Of a stretch of 64,000 nucleotides of DNA, positions 21,671 through 31,404 are shown one piece after another. Each line of letters starts with the position of its first letter. Positions within the stretch are counted from its first letter, which is position 1. The stretch lies in the NCBI GenBank assembly GCA_944989445.1, contig CALYLW010000126.1, positions 124,001 through 188,000 on the forward strand, read 5' to 3'. The notes under the pieces were generated by a model. That model had not been told where the DNA came from, did no database searches, and saw only the letters and a program-made list of their open reading frames with translations. The position numbers and the translations under genes were made by a program. The stretch comes from Ampullaceana balthica (taxonomy: Eukaryota > Mollusca > Gastropoda > Lymnaeidae).

Positions 21671-22340
21671 TCAGCTTGTCAGTGCGAACACAACGTTGAT
21701 CCCATGTGGTGTAAGAGTCCCATATTCATGGATTAGTCTATTCTCCAGACTGACCCGGCCGGGTGTGTTTGTACAAGAAACCAAGGCGGTGACAGACATG
21801 TCATCGACGCCCATGTGGTCCCGTCCATTGAAGTGTCAGGAGACAGGACACTGTTTGTCTTGTTTAATGGCACGTACATGTTCCGCGATACGGCAAGAGA
21901 GTAACCTCCCCGTTTCACCAATGTACTTCAAAGGACAGCGCTTACACACAATGGTGTAGACCACATTGCGGCTAGTACAAAGATAGCCATTCCTAATCTT
22001 GAATGTCCCCTTAGGGAAGACAATCTGGTCCGTCTGGGTAACAAAGGGACATGTCTTGCAGCGATTACGACCACATGGCTTAGTGCCCAGATGGGAGGAC
22101 GGAATAAGCAGACGGCTACGAACCAATAGGTCTCGCAGATTTTTGTCCCTCCTGAATACAATGAGGGGTGGGGTGGAAAATATGTTGTTTGTCTCAGGGT
22201 CCGCGAGGAGGATGGTGCGGTTTTTCACAAATATTTCCTTTGCTCTGATGTTGTGGGGATGGTATGTGAGCACCAATTTGTTCCTTTCATTACTATCACT
22301 GGAGCGTGATACAAAGGCGTCGGCACCAGTGAAGTTTTTA
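21671..22340 (-). pseudogene. Penelope-like GIY-YIG endonuclease domain, in-frame stop
   Basis: Reading on the minus strand: KLVLTYHPHN, then PPLIVFRRDKNLRDLLVRSR, the cysteine cluster CGRNRCKTCPFV, CTSRNVVYTIVCKRCPLKYI and GETGRLLSCRIAEH. VVYTIVCKRC...KYIGETGR is the GIY-YIG core, and the arginine and EH residues that follow are the expected catalytic neighbourhood. An in-frame TGA lies at 21836-21838. The same frame then continues HFNGRDHMGVDDMSVTALVS and ENRLIHEYGTLTPHGINVVF to a natural stop at 21671-21673. A single nonsense change therefore separates this from an open frame, suggesting a fairly recent insertion. Confidence 0.88.
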
Positions 22341-22373
22341 ACTCGCCCCCATTACTTTTTTTGTATTATTTCA

Positions 22374-23024
22374 GCTCAATAAAGTCTGGCTTGTTAGTCA
22401 TCTAATTGTAACATAACCTTTTCAGTCCCTAATTCTTTATTCTAAGTCAAGGATAAATAAATAAATTGAAATCACAATACTGAATGAAACAAAATACAAC
22501 AGGCTGTGAATTTTACAAGAAAATATTTATATTTTATTTTAGTTAAGATTAGTGTATAAGTTAAATAATTATAAGACAGAAGTATTCTTTTTATAGTGAA
22601 TTAGGACAACTGCCTTTTGTTGAATTGCCTTTATGAATAATTTTCAAAATGTCAAAAAGGTGAACATTACAGAGTACTAACTGAGTCATCATCAACCAGA
22701 CTGCTTGTCCGGTTGTGTTCAACCACTCAAGCCTTGTTGTAGGAGCTCCAAAATTTAAAAAAAAATTACAGTCATGAGTGTCAACGCCAACTTTTGACAT
22801 ATTCGTGCTGTTGAAAATGGTGGGGACTGAGAGAAGGAAGAAATTTTCTATTTTATTGTAGTCGCATATTTGTATCAACAATGATGAAATGTTTTCGTAA
22901 AAATGTTACTAACTTCATCTAAAAAGTTGTCACTTGTAATATAGCTCAAAATGTTCAAGTTCCGAGTTCCAGCAAAGTTTTTGCTTAAGCTCAAATGTTT
23001 TGTGTCTTGCTTGCTGTTGTCATC
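22374..23024. other. Noncoding, nothing recognised
   Basis: AT-rich sequence. Short minus-strand frames at 22591-23120 have no domain and run into the 25-bp array. Confidence 0.5.
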
Positions 23025-23422
23025 TGAGCAACGCGCCTCTTTAACGTTCTGAGCAACGTGCCTCTTTCCCGTTCTGAGCAACGCGCCTCTTTCACGTTCT
23101 GAGCAACGCGCCTCTTTCACGTGCTGAGCAACGCGCTTCTTTCACATTCTCAGCAACGCTCCTCTTTCACGTTCAGAGCAACGTGACTGTTTCTCGTTCT
23201 GAGCAACGCGTCTCTTTCAAGTTCTGAGCAACGCGCTTCTTTCACGTTCGACATGTGCCTGTTTCACGTTCTGAGCTACGTGCCGTTTCACGTTCTGACA
23301 CGCGTTTCTTTCACGCTCTGAGCAACGCGCTTCTTTCACATTCTCAGCAACGTTCCTCTTTCACGTTCTGAGCAACGCGCTTCTTTCACATTCTCAGCAA
23401 CGCCCCTCTTTCACGTTCCCAT
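23025..23422. repeat. 25-bp minisatellite, about 16 copies
   Basis: Unit GAGCAACGCGCCTCTTTCAC plus GTTCT, with many point variants (GTG, CGT, CAT) and a few shortened units around 23245-23310. It is CpG-rich against an AT-rich background. Confidence 0.95.
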
Positions 23423-23649
23423 CAATGTATCAGACGTTTTGGAATCACAGAAAACCTTGACTTGATGCCAACTTGTCCTGATTGCTGTGGTACTAGTAGG
23501 TATTGTGATTATCCAGATACGGTTAATAGATAATTTTTATGAAGATTTAATATGTTATAAAAGTGAAATAATATATTTTCACATTTACTATTTGACCTTT
23601 ACGATGTTTTATGTTCCGGGTTACAGATCGGTCACTTGAAAGCTCACAC

Positions 23650-24331
23650 TAAACCCACTAATTGGAAAAAAAATGGGTTTGAAACAGGAATCGTTAAAAA
23701 GTTTTCTTGGTAAAAGAAAAGAAGTGAAGAGAGTGAAGAAGAGCCTTTAACATCCAAAAAGCATAAAACTTGTAGAAGACAATACCATGGCTTCTACTTG
23801 AAATATGGATTTATTGAGACAGTTGATTCCAACATACCAACACCGCTCTGCATAGTTTGCGTGACCGGCTTTCTAAGCGATGAAACCTTAAAAACCTCTT
23901 CGCCACTTGAACGCCAAGCACCCTGGATTAAAAGATAATCCCATGGAGTATTTTGAAAGGAAAAAACTGGAACATGAAGGACGGAAGAAATTTCTCAGGG
24001 CCACCACAACAGTAAACGAGAACGCACTGAGAGCTTCATATTTGGTGGCTAACCGCATTGCTAAGGCTAAAAAGCCATTCACTATCAGTGAAGAATTAAT
24101 TTTGCCCTCTGCTAAAGACATTTGCCGTGAACTTCTAGTAGAGGATGCTGTTAAAAAGATAGCACATGTGCCAATAAAAAATATAAAATCAAAACAATCT
24201 AAAATATAAACAATCAACGCAGCCACAACCCCCACCCACCCATAACCCCCCCCCACCCCCAGGCTAGTGGGCCGCGGTAAAATTATCAAACATTTACCGG
24301 TCCGCGGCGTTAAAAAGGTTGAGGGACACTG
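23650..24331 (+). mobile_element. hAT internal-deletion derivative (ZBED5/SCAND3-like)
   Basis: The N-terminal part of a transposase is followed directly by a terminal repeat. The right end, read on the minus strand, begins CAGTGTCCCTCAACCTTTTT, then AACGCCGCGGACCGG. The left terminus is not identified and no target duplication is called. Confidence 0.7.
23790..24209 (+). pseudogene. ZBED5-like transposase N-terminus, frameshifted
   Basis: Plus strand, first frame: YLKYGFIETVDSNIPTPLCI then VC...LSDETLK, the BED-type zinc finger start. After a frameshift, from 23907: NAKHPGLKDNPMEYFERKKL, ALRASYLVANRIAKAKKPFT and ISEELILPSAKDICRELL. These are hallmark blocks of SCAND3/ZBED5-type hAT transposases. 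The catalytic and dimerisation domains are missing. Confidence 0.88.
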
Positions 24332-24339
24332 TTTTACCG

Positions 24340-24464
24340 TACCTAATTTGCTGCTTGGTAATTCTAAACAGCTGCGCGGCGTCGGTAAGATATCTGCGCG
24401 GCATCGCAGCACAGCTTAAAGGGAACATTGGTCCATACTCCATCACACCCTAGTGACGCCTCTG
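24340..24464. repeat. Two repeat-family ends: CTGCGCGGC segment and hAT terminus
   Basis: 24355-24430 (TTCTAAACAGCTGCGCGGCG, then TTAAAGGGAACATTGG) matches segments inside the elements at 47201 and 51182. 24446-24464 read on the minus strand is CAGAGGCGTCACTAGGG, the terminus of the 39707 family. Both are fragments. Confidence 0.6.
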
Positions 24465-25175
24465 AGTAGTGTTCACCGAACTCTTCCTTCTTGATGGATT
24501 TCTGGACATTACACTGTAGCTAAGTTTTATTTTATTTTCGTACTGCTGTTAGTATTTGTTTGTTCGCTGACGAAGACTTTTTGGCGACCCATTCGTTGTT
24601 TTGTGGGGTCCTGTCAGGCTCTTGCATTCCCTTTTTATATAACATTAACATTTTCCTTCTACCCAACCTGTTTGCAGTCTCACCCACGTATTTCATGTTT
24701 ACCGACTCGCAGTTGTAGATGCAAGGCTGCTAGTTATATCTAGACACGAAAGTGGTAAAGTCTCTTCTGGACACACATTGACACGGAGGTCATGCTTCAA
24801 CAGATACCAGGACGCGAGGGATGATCCCGATATAAAAGTGCCCAGCAACCAGCTAACCGAGCGATGACCCAACTGACCAGTGATTCAGTGAATGGTTAAA
24901 ATAACAATCTGGAGAGAAATGGTTAAAAGGCACGGAAAGAGGATATGTGGCCCGTAAACGCCTTACAAAAACAGGAGATTAGTGAAGGAAACCATTGGAA
25001 ATAGATGCTTTGACTTGTGATGAACTTTTGTGTGTTGACGTCATGTTATGGTGACGTCATGTTATGGGAGGTGAATGCTATCCTGAATATCATCGTTGGG
25101 TGAAGTGTACGTGACATGGCCTGCGTCATTTATGTTATTGGTGGCTGTAGTTACATGTTATTGACTTGCTTAAAT
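24465..25175. other. Noncoding, nothing recognised
   Basis: Mixed-composition DNA, with TGACGTCATGTTATGG duplicated near 25039-25068. No frame supported. Confidence 0.5.
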
Positions 25176-25567
25176 GAATGTCTGAATAAACCACCTATGT
25201 ATGAATGTCTGAATAAACCACCTATGTATGAATGTCTGAATAAACCACCTATGTATGAATGTCTGAATAAACCAACTATGTATGAATGTCTGAATAAACC
25301 ACCTATGTATGAATGTCTGAATAAGCCACCTATGTATGAATGTCTGAATAAACCACCTATGTATGAATGTCTGAATAAACCACCTATGTATGAATGTCTG
25401 AATAAACCACCTATGTATGAATGTCTGAATAAGCCACCTATGTATGAATGTCTGAATAAACCACCTATGTATGAATGTCTGAATAAACCACCTATGTATG
25501 AATGTCTGAATAAACCACCTATGTATGAATGTCTGAATAAATCACCTATGTATGAATGTTCAAATAA
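25176..25567. repeat. 27-bp minisatellite, about 14 copies
   Basis: Unit GAATGTCTGAATAAACCACC plus TATGTAT. Very low divergence between units. Open on both strands because 27 is a multiple of three (CLNKPPMYE on plus), but there is no sign of a gene around it. Confidence 0.97.
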
Positions 25568-25822
25568 AAGACATTCAGTTAATGACGCCATACAAATATT
25601 GCAGATTTTTAAAAACCTTCCCCTTCCTCTTTTCATTGCCAAAAGAGTTCGATCCCATTCTTCAAATATAACGTCACAAACTTCACACCTCCACTCTGCC
25701 CCCCTCCCCTCCCAGTGTTTCCAGAGTGAAATAAGATCACTGTGTCCACTACTGTCCTACACTAAGCCTCGACAACAGATAATTCATAATCCATGGATAT
25801 CGAACTGGTGGTGATAATTGAA

Positions 25823-26414
25823 GCCAATGTTTCTCAAACGGCGTGCCCCGGCATACCAAAGTGTCGCCAGTGTTTCTCAAACGGCGTGCTCCGGCACACC
25901 AAAGTGTTGCCAGTCTCCGTCAAGTGAGCCACGGCGCTAAAAAATATCATCAAAGATAATTGGCTATGATTAATTAAATTATTAAATTAATATTTTATAC
26001 TTTACAATCTTGCTATAAAAACTACAAGCTTTGTTAATCGGTTTGTGTTGTACTTTAATTTTTTTTTAGTCTATTACAGTAACTTCGATGGTATGCAGAT
26101 AATAGTGAAGGAAAATAATGATGTGGTGAGAAACCAGTTCATTCGAATCGCAGGCAAAATAAAAATATTAACTTTAAAAGTAGAAGTGGAACTTGTTGCA
26201 TTGAGCTGTATGGAGCATAAAACTGAAGGTCGTTGAATGCGTCCTAGATGTGTTCAGGGGAATCACTGAAAAAGGTCAAATGTTTAAAACCACGAGCTTT
26301 GAAACTGTCGACAATTAAATGTTAAAACAAACAAATGTTTTTGTTCTCTGGGGCGCCGTCAGCTTTTCCTAACACCCCAAGTGTGCCTTGGTGTCAAAGT
26401 GTTTGAGAACCACT
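25823..26414. mobile_element. Non-autonomous hAT
   Basis: The left end CAATGTTTCTCAAACGGCGT is repeated at once as CAGTGTTTCTCAAACGGCGT. The right end, read on minus, is CAGTGGTTCTCAAACACTTT. Flanks ATTGAAGC and ATTTAATC share six of eight bases. The interior has the frame 26045-26236 with no recognisable domain. Confidence 0.7.
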
Positions 26415-26489
26415 GATTTAATCATAGAAACACCAGAGGCCCGTTAAGATGTTAGTGTTAGAGTTAGATAAACACTGTGTGCAAATATA

Positions 26490-26747
26490 GCGAAAGTGTT
26501 GTCGGTGCCTAACTTATAGCGAAAGTGTTGTCGGTGCCTAACTTATAGCGAAAGTGTTGTCGGTGCCTAACTTATAGCGAAAGTGTTGTCGGCGCCTAAG
26601 TTATAGCGAAAGTGTTGTCGGTGCCTAACTTATAGCGAAAGTGTTGTCGGCGCCTAACTTATAGCGAAAGTGTTGTCGGTGCCTAACTTATAGCGAAAGT
26701 GTTGTCGGTGCCTAACTTATAGCGAAAGTGTTGTCGGTGCCTAACTT
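26490..26747. repeat. 29-bp minisatellite, about 9 copies
   Basis: Unit GCGAAAGTGTTGTCGGTGCC plus TAACTTATA, with a T/C variant (GGTGCC/GGCGCC). Confidence 0.97.
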
Positions 26748-26837
26748 CATCTTTGCGGAATACCGGAGGTTCTAGACACAAACCGTATATGAAATAAAAT
26801 CCCAACAAACTTCAACTCAAATAAGACATCTAGTGAC

Positions 26838-26888
26838 AGAGAGAGAGGAGAGAGAGAGAGAGGAGAGAAGGGAGAGAGAGGAGAGAGA

Positions 26889-26932
<44 letters not shown>

Positions 26933-26967
26933 AGGGAGAGAGAGAAACGAGTCATAGAAAGAGAGAG
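26838..26967. repeat. (GA)n-rich microsatellite
   Basis: Interrupted AGAGAG/GGAGAG purine tract on the plus strand. Confidence 0.95.
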
Positions 26968-27390
26968 AATGATGGCGTAGAGATAAAGAGCGGCTTTTAA
27001 ATGTCAGTGGAGGAGATACATGAATGTGCACATACCAACGCTAACTACTTACCCGATGTTTTTTTTTCATTTTTTTCCACCAACTCTCTTTGAAGCAAGG
27101 AGGGAAAAAAAGAAGAAGAAGACGGAACCACTTAAGCAGACGAAGAATAAATTATAAATGCTCGTCTCTTTTCTGGACACATTATCCACTTCTGCAACCC
27201 TTTCATCGCATTTCACAGCAGACGAATTTTACTGAATGATTTAGGTTACTGACCACTAATTTTTCACTAGAAATTAAAAAAATTACATGACTCTTCTGCT
27301 GACAGTTTTAGCGAAAAAACATGGTCTTGAGTGAGTTGATGCTTTAAAACATTTGACGCGCCAGTGAATAAGTTTAGTGTACCGTCTAGA
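26968..27390. other. Noncoding, nothing recognised
   Basis: No supported frame. A purine-rich GGAAAAAAAGAAGAAGAAG run near 27102-27122. Confidence 0.5.
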
Positions 27391-27573
27391 TCAGTTATGT
27401 ACATGTTCCTGTATCAGTTATGTACATGTTCCTGTATCAGTTATGTACATGTTCCTGTATCAGTTATGTACATGTTCCTGTATCAGTTATGTACATGTTC
27501 CTGTATCAGTTATGTACATGTTCCTGTATCAGTTATGTACATGTTCCTGTACATGTTCCTGTACATGTTCCTG
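27391..27573. repeat. 23-bp minisatellite, about 7 copies with 12-bp end units
   Basis: Unit GTTATGTACATGTTCCTGTA plus TCA. At the right edge the unit shortens to TACATGTTCCTG repeated three times, so the array is switching period there. Confidence 0.95.
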
Positions 27574-27956
27574 TATAGCGCTAGTTGGACATCTATCCGC
27601 AGGCTCGGATTAATCACTGAGAACATGAGGAATAATAACTGTGTTCCACACCAGTGCACATAAACATTTTGAGATTAAAGAAAATGGTTGCTAGATATTT
27701 TGTTACCCTGCCGATTAAGTTGGAAATACTTAAAACTATGTCTGTTACATGCACCCGGCTTTATTTTTGATTTTTAATTCGGCTAACGCGTTTATTTGGG
27801 ACTTTGTTGTAAAATTGATAAAACACTACACACGCACGTTAATTACAAAAATCTTAATAAAGCAATTAAAATATAGGCCTACAACATTGTAAACATTGAA
27901 TTGAGAACGAAGTCCGTGGTCCGTCAAGTCCGTTACGTAGTCAGGAACATTGACTT

Positions 27957-27960
27957 ATCT

Positions 27961-27997
<37 letters not shown>

Positions 27998-28170
27998 TAA
28001 TCTTATCTTGTCTTATCTTATACTATTTGTTACAGACGCCCCGCCCCTTCCATACAGAAGATTATTGCATCATAGGCTTATCCATGGTTTAAACATTTTA
28101 AATCGAGTTTTAACTGTTGATAAAGTGTTGTTTTTCCTGGTTTCATCAGGCAACCCATTCCACGTCCGAA
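27957..28170. repeat. (TTATC)n-led dispersed repeat, copy 1
   Basis: A (CTTATCTTAT)n run is followed by TACAGACGCC, CATACAGAAGATTATTGCAT and TCAGGCAACCCATTCCAC. The same order occurs at 61440-61605. Probably a SINE-like element with a variable 5' microsatellite. Confidence 0.7.
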
Positions 28171-28554
28171 TTCCAGACGGGAAGAACGAGAATTTGACTG
28201 AATTTGTATGTGTTTGTTCTTGCATACGGAATAAGAAAAGTGTTTTTATCCCTACGTCTATCTGAGGGTTGTATTAGATTATTAGATTATCTTTGTGTTG
28301 TATTCCCAAGTTAGAATTAAACTTGTCTTAATTAGAATCGTATTTTAAAAGGAAGCTCATCGACTTACTCACTGTCCGTCTCATTTATTGATGAAGATTA
28401 GGTGGAGGGGTGGAGAGGGAGCTTCCCCACCTGCCACTTAAACAACAAAATTCTGCTGGCTCAGTCAATACGTAAGACAACAGTGATAAAAACAAGAAGT
28501 TGTCTAAAGGTGGGCTCTGACAAGAGCTTTGTACAGATGACTGTTGGGGCATGA
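28171..28554. other. Noncoding, nothing recognised
   Basis: No supported frame or known element. Confidence 0.5.
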
Positions 28555-28915
28555 AGAGAACACACGTGATGTCAATCTAAGATGCAGAGAACACACATGA
28601 TGTCAATCTAAGATGGAGAGAGCACACGTGATGTCAATCTAAGATGGAGAGAACACACGTGATGTCAATCTAAGATGGAGAGAACACGCGTGATGTCAAT
28701 CTAAGATGGAGAGAACACACGTGATGTCAATCTAAGATGGAGAGAACACACGTGATGTCAATCTAAGATGGAGAGAACACACGTGATGTCAATCTAAGAT
28801 GGAGAGAACACACGTGATGTCAATCTAAGATGGAGAGAACACACGTGATGTCAATCTAAGATGGAGAGAACACACGTGATGTCAATCTAAGATGGAGAGA
28901 ACACACGTGATGTCC
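28555..28915. repeat. 31-bp minisatellite, about 11.5 copies
   Basis: Unit AGAGAACACACGTGATGTCA plus ATCTAAGATGG, almost homogeneous in the right two thirds. Each unit carries CACGTG-like ACACGTGATG, an E-box core. Confidence 0.97.
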
Positions 28916-29061
28916 ATCAATTACAAACCATGAACGGCACACAGTTTGACCCCGGTCAGATTCGGAGAGTGACCAACATCTTTAGACACACCAAACAATC
29001 TCAAATGTTCAGGAGTTTACTAGAACAATCCATTCACTGGCGTGACGGTCATGTCAATAAC

Positions 29062-29280
29062 AGGGGTAAAGAGAAGCTTAGTGAGGCTTAGGCCTAGTGA
29101 AGCTTACCGAGGCTCATGCCTAGAGTAGTTTAATGAGGCTTAAGCCTAGAGTAGCTTAGTGAGGCTCAGGCCTAGAGTAGCTTATTGAGGCTCATGCCTA
29201 GAGAAGTTTACTGAGGCTTAAGCCTAGAGAAGTTTACTGAGGCTTAAGCCTAGAGAAGTTTACTGAGTTTTAGGCCTTAA
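29062..29280. repeat. Irregular 26-27-bp tandem repeat
   Basis: Variants of AGAAGTTTACTGAGGCTTAA plus GCCTAG, eight or so units with GCTTAG/GTTTAC alternation and AGGCCT/AAGCCT variation. Confidence 0.85.
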
Positions 29281-29440
29281 CAAGCATACGTAGGTTTTCC
29301 CGATTTTGTGACGAGTGAAACTGAAAATAACTTAAGGGTTGGATAATAAAAAAATAGGACTATAAATAATTATAACAATAATAAAAAAAATTAATTAAAA
29401 AATTAAATAGTTGCATAGTCATAGAGGATTTTAAGCAAGT

Positions 29441-29860
29441 AAGTATTTGGTTTGTACATGGACCACTGAGAAGTATTTGGTTTGTACATGGACCACTGAG
29501 AAGTATTTGGTTTGTACATGGACCACTGAGAAGTATTTGGTTTGTACATGGACCACTGAGAAGTATTTGGTTTGTACATCGACCACTGAGAAGTATTTGG
29601 TTTGTACATGGACCACTGAGAAGTATTTGGTTTGTACATGGACCACTGAGAAGTATTTGGTTTGTACATCAACCACTGAGAAGTATTTGGTTTGTATATC
29701 GACCACTGAGAAGTATTTGGTTTGTACATGGACCACTGAGAAGTATTTGGTTTGTACATGGACCACTGACAAGTATTTGGTTTGTACATGGACCACTGAG
29801 TAGTATTTGGTTTGTACATGGGCCACTGAGAAGTATTTGGTTTGTACATGGACCACTAAG
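29441..29860. repeat. 30-bp minisatellite, 14 copies
   Basis: Unit AAGTATTTGGTTTGTACATG plus GACCACTGAG. Few point differences. Frames on both strands stay open only because of the period. Confidence 0.97.
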
Positions 29861-30560
29861 TGCATTTTACGCCGACCCTGCATTGAAGTCCCGGCTCCTA
29901 TGGGTCGCAGCGGCGCTCTCTTGAATAAAACTGCGATTACGTCATTAGACTCTGGAGGGCTCCAACAATGGTAAGGTCAACGTATCTTAATGTCACCGTC
30001 TCAGTAGCTCTGTGGTCAAACTTGTCAAGCCAGTCTCAGTGTCTCGCCGATCCCATGTCAGGAAGGGTCTCATTACCCCTCCCCCCCCACCTCCTTATCT
30101 ACGACCCGATCTATACGATTGAATAAATTGTAGAAAAAATTTGTGTCAGGGGGGTATAATCCCACTAAGTAGCCGATCTTATTTAAGTATGATGTCTAAC
30201 TACCGTACTTATAGAACAGGTCGGGGTACTGGATATATTAAGTTACAAAATAAGAAGGCCCCAAACTTCTCTTCGCGTGGGCAGGGAGAGTGGGGGTCCA
30301 CACGACCGGACGGCGTTTGCCGTCAACTGCTGAGGTGTAAGTGGAAAGGGCTGACAACACTGCTTGACCACCTACCTCAGGTACGCCACTGGCACACCCA
30401 AAAATTAAAATATATTACACCAAAAATGGATTTTATGAATGACAACTAAATTTATCGTACGACGGATTGACTAATGTGATGATCTTGTTGACTCAGATCT
30501 TGGTGACTCAGATCTTGTTGAAATTTGTGTTAAAATTAAAAAAACCAACAAATCCGTTAC
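29861..30560. other. Noncoding, unassigned
   Basis: CpG-containing DNA with no recognised gene. 30010-30060 has TAGCTCTGTGG and GCCGATCCCAT, faintly tRNA/SINE-like but too weak to call. The 102-codon plus frame at 30141-30449 has no domain. Confidence 0.4.
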
Positions 30561-30800
30561 TTAACAACACAACTGTATTTAACAACACAACTGTATTTAA
30601 CAACACAACTTTATTTAACAACACAACTGTATTTAACAACACAACTGTATTCAACAACACAACTGTATTAACAACACAACTGTATTTAACAACACAACTG
30701 TATTTAACAACACAATTGTATTTAACAAAACAACTGTATTTAACAACACAACGGTATTTAACAACACAACTGTATTTAACAACACAACTGTATTTAACAT
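30561..30800. repeat. 18-bp minisatellite, about 13 copies
   Basis: Unit AACAACACAACTGTATTT with one 17-bp unit near 30667, which shifts the reading frame across the array. Confidence 0.96.
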
Positions 30801-30882
30801 GAATTATGAGAGTAATTTAGAATTTACAATTACAGTTATGTGAGCTTAAGTAATTTCATTAATTATAAGTTACAAATAGGAT

Positions 30883-30967
30883 TTATACACTAATGTACAG
30901 ACTAGAACAGTAGAAACTCTATACACTAATGTACAGATTAGAACAATAGAAATTCTATACACTAATG
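30883..30967. repeat. 36-bp minisatellite, left half (split by hAT-3)
   Basis: Unit CACTAATGTACAGACTAGAA then CAGTAGAAACTCTATA. The CACTAATG of the third unit is the left target duplication of hAT-3 (30960-30967). The array resumes at 34165. Confidence 0.9.
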
Positions 30968-31404
30968 CAGGAGTGGGCAAACTTTTTCGACGGAGGGCCG
31001 CATTGAAAACTTTATTGTTATAGGCGGCCCGCATGTATATTTTGTCTACTTCAATTACAACTTTCAATACATAAAATATGAAGTAAAGATAATAACCATG
31101 ATTTGTAATTGTACTTCACATTCACACTCTATTACACATGCACACTACATTTTAAAATACGAACTGAAACAGTTTCTAATTTGATAATAAGATTTTACTA
31201 TTCATTATTATTTCATATAATTTACATATAAGCTGTCCATAGAGTACAATTATAATTAATGAGAGGTATGTAACTGTTCACAATTTTTGTGAATCGCATG
31301 ACTGCATTCAAATTGCGGTCAGTCAACATCAATCTGTTTTTAGACTTGTTTATTTTTATGCAAGAAAAAGCTTTATCAAAGATGTATGTGGACCCAAAAA
31401 TTGA

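Larger units (their letters stand above)
21427..22360 (-). mobile_element. Penelope-like retroelement, 5'-truncated
   Basis: A 934-bp minus-strand insertion with the C-terminal GIY-YIG endonuclease region and 3' noncoding end. It is flanked by the 13-bp direct repeat TTGTATTATTTCA (21414-21426 and 22361-22373). That is either a target duplication or the host array unit. Penelope-like elements encode RT plus GIY-YIG; here only the endonuclease end remains. Confidence 0.88.

Noticed and set aside
25116..25814. 232-codon frame with CLNKPPMYE repeats
   Set aside because: A 27-bp array keeps the frame open on both strands; flanking residues show no signal peptide, domain or splice context.
29990..30070. 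tRNA gene
   Set aside because: A- and B-box resemblance is weak and no cloverleaf can be drawn.
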